Below, one piece after another: positions 32,694-41,522 of a stretch of 64,000 nucleotides of DNA. Every line of letters starts with the position of its first letter. The first letter of the stretch is position 1. The stretch lies in contig NZ_FNCC01000011.1 of assembly GCF_900100955.1 (NCBI RefSeq), positions 1 through 64,000 on the forward strand, read 5' to 3'. Both the position numbers and the translations under genes were made by a program. The notes under the pieces were generated by a model. It worked only from the letters and a program-made list of their open reading frames with translations. It had not been told where the DNA came from and did no database searches. This DNA is from Lentzea fradiae (GTDB lineage: Bacteria; Actinomycetota; Actinomycetes; Mycobacteriales; Pseudonocardiaceae).

Positions 32694-34645
32694 GCCCGCT
32701 CCAATCGCACCGCGCACACCTTGAACTCGGGCATCCGGCTCGTGGGGTCGAGCGCGGGGTTGGTGAGCAGGTTCGCCCGCCCGTCACCGGGGAAGTGGAA
32801 CGGCAGGAACACCGCGTCGGCGCGCATGCTCGGCACGCACCGCACGGCCGCCGTCACCCGGCCCCTCCTGGACACGACGTGCGCGAGCGAGCCGGCTTCC
32901 AGCCCCGCCCGTGCGGCCGTGTCGGGGTGCATCTCCACGTACATCTCGGGAACGGCCTTCATCAGCTCGCCGATCCGCCGTGTCTGCGCACCCGACTGGT
33001 AGTGCTGCAGGACCCGCCCGGTGGTGGCCTGCAACGGGAACTCGGCGTCCGGCGGTTCCGCCGGGCCGCGGTGGTCGACCGGGACGAACCGCGCGAGGCC
33101 GTCGGCGTGCGCGAACCGGTCGAGGAAGAGCCTCGGTGTTCCGGGGTGCCCGGTCGAGGGCACCGGCCAGTGCAGCCGTTCGGCGTCGAGGCGGTCGTAG
33201 GTGATGCCCGAGTAGTCGGCGAGACCACCGGCGGAAGCCCTGCGCAGCTCCTCGAAGACCTCCCGCGGCACGACCGGGAACCCGGCCGGCACGCCGAGGC
33301 GCGTCGCGAGGCCGTTCAGCAGCTCCAGGTCGCTGCGGACCCCGGGAGGCGGGTCGAGCGCCTTGCGGCGCCGGATGACCCGGCCCTCCAGGTTGGTCAT
33401 GGTGCCGTCCTCCTCGGCCCACTGCGTGACCGGGAACACGACGTCGGCCATCGCGGCGGTCTCCGACAGCACGAAGTCCGCGACCACCAGCAGGTCGAGC
33501 GCCTTGAACCGGTCCGCGACCCCGGCCGCCCGCGGCGCGGACACGACCGGGTTGCTGCCGAACACGAGCATCGCCTTGACGTCGTCGGCCATCAGCAGCT
33601 CGTACGCGCTGCGGCCCGGCCCCGGCAGCTCGGACACGCCCCACACGTCCATGACGTGCCTGCGCGCCGCCGGGTCGTCGATCTTGCGGTAGCCGGGCAG
33701 CTGGTCGGCCTTCTGGCCGTGCTCCCGGCCGCCCTGGCCGTTGCCCTGCCCGGTCAGGCACCCGTAGCCGGAGCCCTCCCGGCCGGGAAGTCCCAGTGCC
33801 AGCGCCAGGTTGATGAACGCCGACACGGTGTCGGTGCCCGACGCGTGCTGCTCGGACCCGCGCCCGGTCAGGATGTACGACCGGCCCGCGAGCAGCTCCA
33901 CCGCCGCCCTCTGGTCGGCCGCCGAGACGCCCGTGACGCGTTCGGTCTGCTCCGGCCACCACTGCGCCGCGACCCGCCAGGCGTCGTCGAAACCGGTGGT
34001 GCGCTCGGCGATGTACTCCTTGTCGACGAGCCCTTCGACGACCGCGGTGTGCAGCAACCCCAGCGCCAGCGCGAGGTCCGTACCCGGTGCGGGCTGCAGG
34101 TGCAGCGTGGCGCGTTCGGCGGTCGGCGTGCGGCGCGGGTCGATCACGATCAGCCGCGGCCCCTCCAGGTGCCGCAGGAACGGCGGCATGGTCTCGGCCG
34201 GGTTCGACCCCGCCAGCAGCACGGCGTCCGCCGTCTTGAGGTCGGTGAGCGGGAACGGCAACCCGCGGTCCAGCCCGAACGCCTTGTTGCCCGCCGCCGC
34301 GGCCGACGACATGCAGAACCGGCCGTTGTAGTCGATCTGCGAGGTCTTCAACGCCACGCGCGCGAACTTCCCGAGCGCGTACGCCTTCTCGTTGGTCAGT
34401 CCGCCGCCGCCGAACACGGCGACCTCGTCGGGTTCGTACGACCGGATGCGGGCGGCGACGAAGTCCAGCGCGTCGTCCCACGACACCGGCTCACCGTGCA
34501 GGAGCGGCGTCGTCAGCCGGCCGGGGTGGCGCAGCAGCTCCCCCGCCGTCCAGCCCTTCTGGCACAGCCCACCGGGGCCAGGGGCCACCTGGCCGTCGAT
34601 GACGCTCATGGAGCACTGCAGCGCGCAGTAGGGGCAATGGGTCAC
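32690..34645 (-). CDS. nasA: Assimilatory nitrate reductase catalytic subunit NasA
   Basis: The protein has 651 residues, a molybdopterin oxidoreductase. The N-terminal 4Fe-4S ligands are Cys4, Cys7, Cys11 and Cys28 (CPYCALQC...LCQKG). A Cys in NGRFCMSSA (about 109) is the expected Mo ligand. LLAGSNPAETMPP and the later LVFGSNPVVSAP bind the two pterins, and a molydop-binding C-terminal domain (about 525-650) starts at FPLQATTGRVLQHY. No C-terminal 2Fe-2S module is present, so electrons must come from the coupled flavoprotein. It reduces nitrate to nitrite and is the first gene of the nas-nar-nir cluster. Confidence 0.92.
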   Translation of the reverse strand: MTHCPYCALQCSMSVIDGQVAPGPGGLCQKGWTAGELLRHPGRLTTPLLHGEPVSWDDALDFVAARIRSYEPDEVAVFGGGGLTNEKAYALGKFARVALKTSQIDYNGRFCMSSAAAAGNKAFGLDRGLPFPLTDLKTADAVLLAGSNPAETMPPFLRHLEGPRLIVIDPRRTPTAERATLHLQPAPGTDLALALGLLHTAVVEGLVDKEYIAERTTGFDDAWRVAAQWWPEQTERVTGVSAADQRAAVELLAGRSYILTGRGSEQHASGTDTVSAFINLALALGLPGREGSGYGCLTGQGNGQGGREHGQKADQLPGYRKIDDPAARRHVMDVWGVSELPGPGRSAYELLMADDVKAMLVFGSNPVVSAPRAAGVADRFKALDLLVVADFVLSETAAMADVVFPVTQWAEEDGTMTNLEGRVIRRRKALDPPPGVRSDLELLNGLATRLGVPAGFPVVPREVFEELRRASAGGLADYSGITYDRLDAERLHWPVPSTGHPGTPRLFLDRFAHADGLARFVPVDHRGPAEPPDAEFPLQATTGRVLQHYQSGAQTRRIGELMKAVPEMYVEMHPDTAARAGLEAGSLAHVVSRRGRVTAAVRCVPSMRADAVFLPFHFPGDGRANLLTNPALDPTSRMPEFKVCAVRLERA

Positions 34646-34714
34646 GCCGCTGACGCTAAGAAGCTCCCGTTAACCCGAAGCTCCGCAATGTTTCGTACCG
34701 GGAAAATGGGCCGC

Positions 34715-35512
34715 TCAGAGCATGGCCGTGAGGTGGTGAGCAGCTCGTTCCAAGCCCGCAAAGGACTGCGGCGTTGACAACGGGTGCAGCGCGTGCACGG
34801 CGAGCCGGAACAGCATCGCGCGCAGCAGCGCCTGCTCCCACTCGGCCTGGTGGCTCCACCGGTGGAACAGCCCCGAGTCGGCGCCACCCCACGCCACGGC
34901 GTCCACCGCGACCACGGCCGCCGCCCACTCGGCGGGACGCCAGTAGGCGGTGAAGTCGATGACGGCCGGCTGGGCGTTGCCCGCGAACAGCACGTTGCCG
35001 AACAGGTCGCCGTGCACCACCTGCGGTTTGAGACCCAGCGGCTTCAGCCGCTCCTTGAGCAGCTCGAACAGCCTGCCGCCGAGGTCGGCGTCGAGCGGCA
35101 CGTCCTCCTCGCCCCACGCCTTGCGGTCGGCGACGGCGAACACGTCCGTGCGCGTCTCCAGGAACCGCGGCTTCGGCAGCCCGGCCGTGGCCTGGTGCAG
35201 CCGCTGGGAGACGGAGATCACCTCGTCGTGGCGCGGCTCGGCGCGCCCGGCGAGGAACTTGGTGGCCGACCAGCCGCCGACGACGTACCGGCCGTCGGTG
35301 GACCGCAGCGGCCGTCCGATGCGCACGTGCGGCACGTCCAGGCCGTCGAGCGTCTTGGCGATCCAGGTGGCCTCGGCGGGCTTGGGCGCGGGACGGATCG
35401 TCGCGTCACCGCACCGCCACGCCGGGCCGCCGTCGATCAGCTCCGGCTCGGCGTCACGGGCCCCGAACGCCGCACGCACGTGCGCTGGGGGCGGTTCGGG
35501 GGACCGGGTCAC
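34715..35512 (-). CDS. TIGR02569-family protein, phosphotransferase-like
   Basis: The protein has 265 residues. The kinase-like fold of aminoglycoside phosphotransferases is suggested by QVVHGDLFGNVLF (catalytic loop with HGD and Asn) and AVIDFTAYWRP (metal-binding Asp). The substrate is unknown. It belongs to an actinobacteria-specific family (from memory, Rv3205c) found next to moeZ. The GTG start gives TRSPEPPPAHVRAAFG, which is where family members begin. It lies in the same orientation as moeZ but is separated from it by a strong hairpin. Confidence 0.78.
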   Translation of the reverse strand: MTRSPEPPPAHVRAAFGARDAEPELIDGGPAWRCGDATIRPAPKPAEATWIAKTLDGLDVPHVRIGRPLRSTDGRYVVGGWSATKFLAGRAEPRHDEVISVSQRLHQATAGLPKPRFLETRTDVFAVADRKAWGEEDVPLDADLGGRLFELLKERLKPLGLKPQVVHGDLFGNVLFAGNAQPAVIDFTAYWRPAEWAAAVVAVDAVAWGGADSGLFHRWSHQAEWEQALLRAMLFRLAVHALHPLSTPQSFAGLERAAHHLTAML

Positions 35513-35646
35513 GGCTCGGCACGCTACCTGCTTAGACCGTCCGGGTGGTGGAAGGCAGCACACCGCAATTCGTGCCGCCACCCGAAGGGCCGAACGCCCC
35601 TTACCCGCTTTCGGCCCAATCCGGCACCGCCCGCCCGCCTCCCCCG

Positions 35647-35701
35647 CCGCACGCGGGGGCCCTTCGTACTATCAGTCAGTACGAAAGGCCCCCGCGTGCG
35701 G
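35647..35701. terminator. Large near-perfect hairpin, probable terminator and REP-like element
   Basis: Two 24-base arms (CCGCACGCGGGGGCC with CTTCGTACT, and complement) pair with one mismatch around a 7-base loop in the 247-base gap after moeZ. GCACGCGGGGGCCC and AGTACG also occur at 19245-19288. It is positioned to end moeZ transcription on the minus strand. The rest of this gap shows no gene. Confidence 0.65.
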
Positions 35702-35759
35702 CACAGGACGTGCGGGGCCGGGCCGGGCTGCGCGGGTACCGCGCTGCCCGGGCCGGTGA

Positions 35760-36932
35760 TCAGTACGTCGGCAGGCTGGGGTCGACCTCGCGGGCCCACG
35801 CCAACACGCCGCCACCGACGTGCACCGCGTCCTTGAAGCCCGCCTGGTGCAGCGCCGCGAGGGCCTCCGCGGACCGGGCACCCGACTTGCAGTGCAGCAC
35901 GAGCGGCTTGTCCTGCGGCAGCTCCGAGAACGCCTCGCCCGACAGGATCTTGTCCTTCGGGATGAGCACCGAGCCCGGGATCTTCACGATCTCGTACTCG
36001 TGCGGCTCGCGGACGTCCACCAGCAGGAAGTCCTCGCCGGACTCCTGCTTGTGCTTCAGCTCGAGCGGCGTGATCGTGTTGCCCGCGGCTGCCTGCTGCG
36101 CGTCCGTGGACACGACCCCGCAGAACGCGTCGTAGTCGATCAGCTCGGTGATCTTCGGCGACGCCGGGTCCTTGCGGATCTTGATGGTCCGGTACGACAT
36201 CTCCAGCGCGTCGTAGACCATCAGGCGGCCCAGCAGCGGGTCGCCGATGCCGGTGAGCAGCTTGATCGCCTCGGTGACCATGACCGAGCCGATGGACGCG
36301 CACAGCACGCCCAGCACGCCGCCCTCCGCGCAGGAGGGGACCATGCCGGGAGGCGGCGGCTCCGGGTAGAGGTCGCGGTAGTTGAGGCCCTGGCCGTTCG
36401 GGGCGTCCTCCCAGAAGACGCTGACCTGGCCCTCGAACCGGAAGATCGAACCCCACACGTACGGCTTGCCCAGCAGCACCGCGGCGTCGTTCACCAGGTA
36501 CCTGGTGGCGAAGTTGTCGGTGCCGTCGAGGATCAGGTCGTAGTCGCGGAAGATCTCCAGCGCGTTCTCGGAGTTGAGGTGCGTCTGGTGCAGGACCACC
36601 TTGACGAACGGGTTGATCTCCGCGACCGAGTCGCGCGCGGACTCCGCCTTCGGGCGGCCGACGTCGGACTGGCCGTGGATGACCTGACGTTGCAGGTTCG
36701 ACTCGTCCACGACGTCGAAGTCGACGACGCCGAGCGTGCCGACCCCGGCCGCGGCCAGGTACAGCAGTGCCGGGCTGCCCAGGCCGCCCGCGCCGACGAC
36801 GAGCACCTTCGCGTTCTTCAGCCGCTTCTGCCCGTCCACCCCGACGTCCGGGATGATCAGGTGGCGGCTGTACCGCGCGACCTCTTCCTTGGTCAGCTCC
36901 GCGGCTGGCTCAACGAGCGGCGGAAGCGCCAT
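35760..36932 (-). CDS. moeZ: MoeZ: ThiF-type adenylyltransferase with rhodanese domain
   Basis: The protein has 390 residues. The ThiF/MoeB domain has the ATP loop VLVVGAGGLGSPALLYLA (about 40-58), DxDxVDxSNLQRQ and TDNFATR. The C-terminal rhodanese domain (about 285-390) carries the active-site Cys in LVLHCKSGARSAE. In actinobacteria MoeZ adenylates and thiocarboxylates small sulphur-carrier proteins for molybdopterin, thiamine and other sulphur pathways. The ATG is chosen for GAGGAGGAG just upstream. Rv3206c is the counterpart I recall. It may supply sulphur chemistry for the molybdenum cofactor of NasA, but it is a backbone gene, not part of that insertion. Confidence 0.92.
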   Translation of the reverse strand: MALPPLVEPAAELTKEEVARYSRHLIIPDVGVDGQKRLKNAKVLVVGAGGLGSPALLYLAAAGVGTLGVVDFDVVDESNLQRQVIHGQSDVGRPKAESARDSVAEINPFVKVVLHQTHLNSENALEIFRDYDLILDGTDNFATRYLVNDAAVLLGKPYVWGSIFRFEGQVSVFWEDAPNGQGLNYRDLYPEPPPPGMVPSCAEGGVLGVLCASIGSVMVTEAIKLLTGIGDPLLGRLMVYDALEMSYRTIKIRKDPASPKITELIDYDAFCGVVSTDAQQAAAGNTITPLELKHKQESGEDFLLVDVREPHEYEIVKIPGSVLIPKDKILSGEAFSELPQDKPLVLHCKSGARSAEALAALHQAGFKDAVHVGGGVLAWAREVDPSLPTY

Positions 36933-37011
36933 GCTGCTCCTCCTCGACGAATGTCTCCGTGTCCGAGACAACGCCTAGCCTGCCTCGGCTCTTCCCGCTT
37001 GGAAAGCCGTC

Positions 37012-38016
37012 TCAACCTGCGGGAAACGCGTTCGGCGTGCACACCTTGCCGTCGGGGGGCACCACGTCCTGGCCCGCGTTGAGCAGGGACACGAAGTCGT
37101 TCGAGACGCCGAAGGTCTGCTGCATCATCACGGGCGCGGGCGCGCCGTTCTCGGGGCAGGCCGCGTGGCCGCTGCCGAGCGCGTGGCCGACCTCGTGGTT
37201 GATCACGTAGTTGCGGTAGCCGGCCAGGTCGCGGCTGTAGACCATCGCGCCGCGCACCCAGCGGGCGACGTTGATGATCACGCGCTTGGTCTGCGGGTGC
37301 CAGCAGGAGGTCTCGAACGGGATCTCCTTGCCGCACAGCGTGTGCGTGGTCTTCGTGCTGGTCAGCGCGATGGTGAAGTCCGGGTTCTGGTTCGCCTCGA
37401 CCCGCTGCAGCGCGACGGTCTTGGTGCCGACCCAGCTGCGCGGGTCGGACAGGAAGCCCTCGACGGTGCGGGCGAACGCCGCCTCGTCGTCGTTGTAGTC
37501 GGAGGGCTTCACGCCGTCCTCGATGGCGATCGCGTACTTGCGGAACTTGGGCGCGTTCGCCTCGCCGACCCGCGGGCCGTTGCCGCCGATGACCTTGAAC
37601 GTGCCGACGCCGTCCTGCGAGAACTCCGGACCGGCCGGCAGCTCCGCGGTCGGGATGTTCAGCTGCGGTTTCTGGGCCTGCACCTCGGTCGGCGGGGCCT
37701 CGGGCGTGCTCACCGGCGCCTCGGAGGCGTTGCCCGCGCCGGAGACGCCCTGTTCGGGGATCGTGCCCGGCTGGACGGTGTCCAGGACGACGAGCGCGGT
37801 CAGCACGAGCAGCACCGGGACGGCGTAGATCCGCCAGCCGTAGCCGGCGATGAGCCGCTTCAGCCCGCGGCGCCGGGACGAGCGCCGCGGGGCGGCGGCG
37901 TTCTCGGGTTCCCAGGCGGCCGCGAGCGGTTCCGCGCTGGTCCGGCGCTCGCCACGGCGGTAGCGGTCAGCTGGCGGATCAGTTCGTCCTCGCTCGGGGG
38001 CGCGATTCACGTCCAC
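37012..38016 (-). CDS. DUF3152 zinc-metalloprotease-like membrane-anchored protein
   Basis: The protein has 334 residues. A basic cytoplasmic stretch (1-65) leads into one signal-anchor helix (IYAVPVLLVLTALVVLD), a Pro/Ala-rich linker, then the DUF3152 domain outside the membrane. The metzincin-like zinc motif HEVGHALGSGH is complete, followed by a Met-rich VMMQQT turn. Two Cys pairs probably form disulphides. It should be an extracytoplasmic zinc peptidase of unknown target, as for Rv3207c. The start is GTG, with moeZ next downstream. Confidence 0.85.
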   Translation of the reverse strand: MDVNRAPERGRTDPPADRYRRGERRTSAEPLAAAWEPENAAAPRRSSRRRGLKRLIAGYGWRIYAVPVLLVLTALVVLDTVQPGTIPEQGVSGAGNASEAPVSTPEAPPTEVQAQKPQLNIPTAELPAGPEFSQDGVGTFKVIGGNGPRVGEANAPKFRKYAIAIEDGVKPSDYNDDEAAFARTVEGFLSDPRSWVGTKTVALQRVEANQNPDFTIALTSTKTTHTLCGKEIPFETSCWHPQTKRVIINVARWVRGAMVYSRDLAGYRNYVINHEVGHALGSGHAACPENGAPAPVMMQQTFGVSNDFVSLLNAGQDVVPPDGKVCTPNAFPAG

Positions 38017-38035
38017 CAGGGTCCCACATCGCGTC

Positions 38036-38989
38036 TCACCACGTGCTCCTGTCCACCGCCTCCCACATGCCCAGCACGGCCCTGGCGACGGTCGCCGGCC
38101 GTTCCATCTGGGCGACGTGCCCGGTGTTCGGCAGCACCAGCAGCCGTCCCCTCGGCAGGAGCCTCGCGGTGCGCGGGCCCTTGCGCACGCTGACGAGCCG
38201 GTCGTGCTCGCCCCACAGCACGAGCGTGGGCGCCTGCACCCGCGGCAGCAGCCGCCACAGCGACTTCGGTCCGGGCGTGAGCCAGCTCGTCATCAGCCCG
38301 AGCGTGCTGCGGTTGAGGGCCTGCGCCGCCCACCGCTGCCGGGCGCGTTCCTCGTTCTCGCTGATCGACTCCTCGATGCGGTGGTCGGGCACCAGGCTCG
38401 GGTCGGAGAAGCACAGCTCGATCATCTGCCGGGTGCGGTCCTGCGGGGTGAGCTTCGCGAGCTCGCGGCGGACCTTCGCGCCGACCACCGGGAGCACGGC
38501 GAGCGCCATCCGCGGGTCGGACATGCGGTCGAGCTTCGGCCGCAGGTCGGGCACCGCGGGTGACACCAGCGTGAGCGTCCTGACCAGGTCGGGGCGGCTG
38601 GCGGCGACGATGACGGAGATGGCGCCGCCCATCGAGTTGCCGAACAGGTGCACGGGCTCGCCGAACGTCTCCAGGTAGGCGATGACGGTGCGGGCGTGCG
38701 TGGTGAGGCTGAAGTCGTAGCCGGGGACCGGCTCGGACCGGCCGAACCCCGGCAGGTCGACCGAGAAGCCGCGGACGTGCCCGCGCAGCTGGGCCGAGAG
38801 GTCGGTCCAGTTGGTCGCGGACCCGCCGAGCCCGTGCACGTAGACGGCGGCCGGTCCCTCGCCGGGAGTGGCCCTGACGTGCACCTCGTGGCCATCGACC
38901 TGGACGAGCTCGCCGGGCCACGGCTTCTGCGAGGTGTCGAGAGGGGGCAGCTCGGCGGAGGACAGCGGGGCGGGAATCAACGTGCTCAC
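38036..38989 (-). CDS. Alpha/beta hydrolase
   Basis: The protein has 317 residues. The oxyanion-region motif VYVHGLGGSATNW, nucleophile Ser in LFGNSMGGA, acid Asp in LWGEHDRLVS and catalytic His in NTGHVAQMERP give a full triad. It has no signal peptide. The helical lid lies at about residues 165-250. It is similar to actinobacterial epoxide-hydrolase-like or lipase-like proteins; substrate unknown. It ends 20 bases before the DUF3152 start in the same direction, so the two may be cotranscribed. Confidence 0.85.
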   Translation of the reverse strand: MSTLIPAPLSSAELPPLDTSQKPWPGELVQVDGHEVHVRATPGEGPAAVYVHGLGGSATNWTDLSAQLRGHVRGFSVDLPGFGRSEPVPGYDFSLTTHARTVIAYLETFGEPVHLFGNSMGGAISVIVAASRPDLVRTLTLVSPAVPDLRPKLDRMSDPRMALAVLPVVGAKVRRELAKLTPQDRTRQMIELCFSDPSLVPDHRIEESISENEERARQRWAAQALNRSTLGLMTSWLTPGPKSLWRLLPRVQAPTLVLWGEHDRLVSVRKGPRTARLLPRGRLLVLPNTGHVAQMERPATVARAVLGMWEAVDRSTW

Positions 38990-39116
38990 CAGACCAGGAT
39001 GCGGGAAAGAACGCCCGGATGGTTCCCGGGAGCGCCCTACCAGCGAGTAAGGTTGCGCTCACGCCCCGGACCGGCAACCCCGGAACGACGGCAGGATCAC
39101 TCGTGCTGGAGGCACC

Positions 39117-39746
39117 ATGACGGAGACGGCGCAGAGCGCACCCGCGGGAAGGGGCGTTCGACTGCCGCGCACCGCACGACGCGCGCAACTGCTGGCGGCG
39201 GCGCAGGACGTGTTCGTCACCAACGGCTACCACGCCGCGGCGATGGACGAGATCGCCGAACGCGCGGGCGTGTCGAAGCCGGTGCTGTACCAGCACTTCC
39301 CCGGCAAGCTCGAGCTGTACATGGCGCTGCTGGAGTCCCACGTGGACGAGCTGGTGGGCAGGGTCCGCACCGCCATCGGCTCGACGACGGACAACAAGCT
39401 GCGCGTGCGCGCCGCGGTGGCCGCGTTCTACGACTTCGTCGACGGCGAGGGCCAGGCGTTCCGGATGGTGTTCGAGTCCGACCTGCGCGGCGAGCCCGCC
39501 GTGCAGGAGGCGGTCGAGCGCGCCACCACCGACTCGGTCGACGCGATCACCGACACGATCACCGCGGACGCGGGCCTCGACCCCGAGCGGGCCCGCCTGC
39601 TGGCCGTCGGCCTGGTCGGGTTGTCGCAGGTCACGGCCCGGTCATGGCTCGCGGACAACCGCCGGGTGCCGAAGGAGGAGGCGGTCGCGCTGATCTCCAA
39701 CCTGGCGTGGCGCGGCATCGGCGGCGGCTTCCCGCTCCAGCACTGA
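39117..39746 (+). CDS. TetR-family regulator
   Basis: The protein has 209 residues. The N-terminal helix-turn-helix (MDEIAERAGVSKPVLYQHFP) is followed by an all-helical ligand domain of the actinobacterial type. GGAGG sits four bases before the ATG. It is divergent from the alpha/beta hydrolase (127-base gap) and likely controls it or itself. Either this gene or the second TetR at 41523 is the counterpart of Rv3208. Confidence 0.9.
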   Translation: MTETAQSAPAGRGVRLPRTARRAQLLAAAQDVFVTNGYHAAAMDEIAERAGVSKPVLYQHFPGKLELYMALLESHVDELVGRVRTAIGSTTDNKLRVRAAVAAFYDFVDGEGQAFRMVFESDLRGEPAVQEAVERATTDSVDAITDTITADAGLDPERARLLAVGLVGLSQVTARSWLADNRRVPKEEAVALISNLAWRGIGGGFPLQH

Positions 39747-39763
39747 GCGGGGACTGACAACGT

Positions 39764-39797
39764 CGAAGGGGCCCCTCCGCGAGGGGCCCCTTTCGTC
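39764..39797. terminator. Bidirectional terminator between convergent genes
   Basis: GAAGGGGCCCCTC and GAGGGGCCCCTTTC pair around CCG. The internal AGGGGCCCCT is itself a palindrome. TTTCGTCGTC follows on the plus strand. It ends the TetR gene and the convergent hydrolase gene. Confidence 0.75.
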
Positions 39798-39806
39798 GTC
39801 TTCCGT

Positions 39807-40601
39807 TCAGCGGCGTCCGTTCATCAGGGCCGCGATCCGTCTCGCGACGTCCTCCGAACGTTCCAGCGGCAGCATGTGCCCGGCGCGCGGGTAGATCACG
39901 AACTCCGCCGACGGCAGGGCCTCGGCCAGCACCCGCGCGTGCCGCATCGGTGTCAGCACGTCCCACGAGCCCGCCAGCACGACCGTCGGGATGTCCGACA
40001 GCACCGCCAGCGCCTCTTTCCGCTGGTGCAGCGTCAGTTCCTCGCGGATGCCCGCGAACGCGGCACCGCAGGTGTTGCCCGCCATCGCCGCGGCGGCGCG
40101 CACGTCCTCCCAGCGCGGCCTGCGCCCGAACGTCACCCGCAGGCCCGGTGCGAGCACGCGGCCGAACCCGACCTTGGGCCGGGCGCCGATCCACCGCCCC
40201 GCGAGCTTCTCCACCGCGCTCTGCCGGGGCAGGTCGCCGCACGACGTGGCGACGAGCGCCACCCCGGACACGCGGTCGAACAGCTCGGGCCGCTGCTCGG
40301 CCAGCGCCATCACCGTCATGCCGCCGAGCGAGTGACCGGCCAGCACGAGCCGTCCCGTGGGAGCGTGTTCTTCGATCACCGCGGCCAGGTCGTCCGCCAG
40401 CTCGGCGATCGTCCCGGTGAGGCTCTCCGAACGGCCGTGGCCGCGCACGTCGTAGCGGACCACGCGGCCGGGCAGCGTCGCCGCCACCCGGTCCCAGGTC
40501 GTCAGGTCCATCGTCCAGCCGTGCAGCAGCACGGCGGTCACGTCCGAGTCCGCCTCCCCGGACGTGACGACGTTCAGCCGAGCAGGAACGAGCGGCGCCA
40601 C
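39807..40601 (-). CDS. Alpha/beta hydrolase coupled to AurF-type oxygenase
   Basis: The protein has 264 residues. HGWTMDLTTWDR, nucleophile AGHSLGGMT, LAGSWDVLTP (acid Asp) and RAGHMLPLERSE (His) give the triad. It has no signal peptide. The GTG start lies 28 bases inside the end of the AurF-type gene, so the two are translationally coupled; longer starts in this frame would run antisense-free but deep into that gene and are not credible. It probably acts on a product or ester linked to the oxygenase reaction. Confidence 0.85.
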   Translation of the reverse strand: MAPLVPARLNVVTSGEADSDVTAVLLHGWTMDLTTWDRVAATLPGRVVRYDVRGHGRSESLTGTIAELADDLAAVIEEHAPTGRLVLAGHSLGGMTVMALAEQRPELFDRVSGVALVATSCGDLPRQSAVEKLAGRWIGARPKVGFGRVLAPGLRVTFGRRPRWEDVRAAAAMAGNTCGAAFAGIREELTLHQRKEALAVLSDIPTVVLAGSWDVLTPMRHARVLAEALPSAEFVIYPRAGHMLPLERSEDVARRIAALMNGRR

Positions 40602-41461
40602 GAGCGCATCCCCGGCCTTCCCACCAGTCCGGCCTCGTCGAGGAACGACATGATCCGTTCGCCGGACCAGCGGATCGTCTCCTGGAACCGCGGGTTGCCC
40701 AGCGCCTGCCGGTGCGCCTCGCGCGCGTCCAGCCCGACGGCGGTGTAGACCCGCGGGTTGATGAGCGCGCGGGTGATCATGAGCGACGTGAAGGCGATGA
40801 GCCACCGCTGGTAGGGCTTCTCGAACCCCTTCAGCTCCGCCATGCCGCGCAGCAGTTCCTCGCGGGCGAACCGCACGTGGCGGGCCTCCTCCAGCACGTG
40901 GATGCGGTTGACCATCCGCACGATCGGCTGGACGGTCTCGTCGTTCATCGCCTCGCGCTGCAGGCGGTCGAGGATCTCCTCGGCGACGAGGATCGAGCCG
41001 TACATCGCGGGGCCGTAGCCGATGACGGGCAGCAGCTTGCCGAGCCGGTGCGTGCTCCTCGTCGGCCCGTACGCGGGGCAGCCGACGCGTTCGACCAGGC
41101 GCGCGAACATCGTGGAGTGCCGGCACTCGTCGGCGACCTCGGTCAGCGCGTACTGGGCGTGCCGCGTGGTCGGGTCGCTGTTGTAGACGACCTTCACCAG
41201 CATCTGCATGAGCAGCAGCTCGAACCACAGGCCCACCGAGGCGATGGACGCCAGCTCGTGCCGGGACAGCTCGATGCGCTGCTCGGGGGTCAGCGACTCG
41301 TAGAGGGGTGTGCCGTAGAGCGAGATGCGCTGCTCGGGGAGGTAGAAGAGCCCGTCGGCCAGCGGCGCTGACCAGTCGATGTCCACCTCGGGGTCGTAGA
41401 ACTTCTCGGCGGACGACTTGAGCAGCCGTTCCGCTGTCTTCTCCCGATCGGCGACCCTCAT
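40574..41461 (-). CDS. AurF-family diiron oxygenase
   Basis: The protein has 295 residues, a helical diiron fold. Iron ligands are apparent in SRHELAS (Glu), EVADECRHSTMF (Glu and His), LVAEEILD (Glu) and HVLEEARHVRFA (Glu, Glu, His). The family includes the p-aminobenzoate N-oxygenase AurF; many actinomycete members have unknown amine or hydrocarbon substrates. It is divergent from a TetR gene, with operator-like repeats covering the 61-base gap, so it is probably repressed by that regulator. The downstream hydrolase gene overlaps. Confidence 0.85.
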   Translation of the reverse strand: MRVADREKTAERLLKSSAEKFYDPEVDIDWSAPLADGLFYLPEQRISLYGTPLYESLTPEQRIELSRHELASIASVGLWFELLLMQMLVKVVYNSDPTTRHAQYALTEVADECRHSTMFARLVERVGCPAYGPTRSTHRLGKLLPVIGYGPAMYGSILVAEEILDRLQREAMNDETVQPIVRMVNRIHVLEEARHVRFAREELLRGMAELKGFEKPYQRWLIAFTSLMITRALINPRVYTAVGLDAREAHRQALGNPRFQETIRWSGERIMSFLDEAGLVGRPGMRSWRRSFLLG

Positions 41462-41475
41462 CGGTTGCCCCTCCC

Positions 41476-41505
41476 AGTAAGTGTTACTTGAGGTAACGGT
41501 TACTT
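41476..41505. promoter_or_regulatory. Overlapping GTAAC/GTTAC palindromes, probable TetR operator
   Basis: The AurF/TetR divergent gap contains AGTAA-GTG-TTACT, GTTAC-TTGAG-GTAAC and GTAAC-G-GTTAC, three interleaved inverted repeats in 30 bases. It ends 17 bases before the TetR ATG and starts 15 bases before the AurF start, so a dimer or pair of dimers here would block both promoters. Confidence 0.65.
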
Positions 41506-41522
41506 CTGGTAGCGTGCGTCAC

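Noticed and set aside
27172..34777. Long plus-strand frames opposite nirB, narK and nasA
   Set aside because: Antisense shadows with low-complexity composition; the minus-strand proteins carry complete cofactor motifs.
40602..41228. Long N-terminal extension of the hydrolase at 39807
   Set aside because: It would run through the AurF-type gene in another frame and has no recognisable fold. The alpha/beta hydrolase core begins just after the GTG at 40601.
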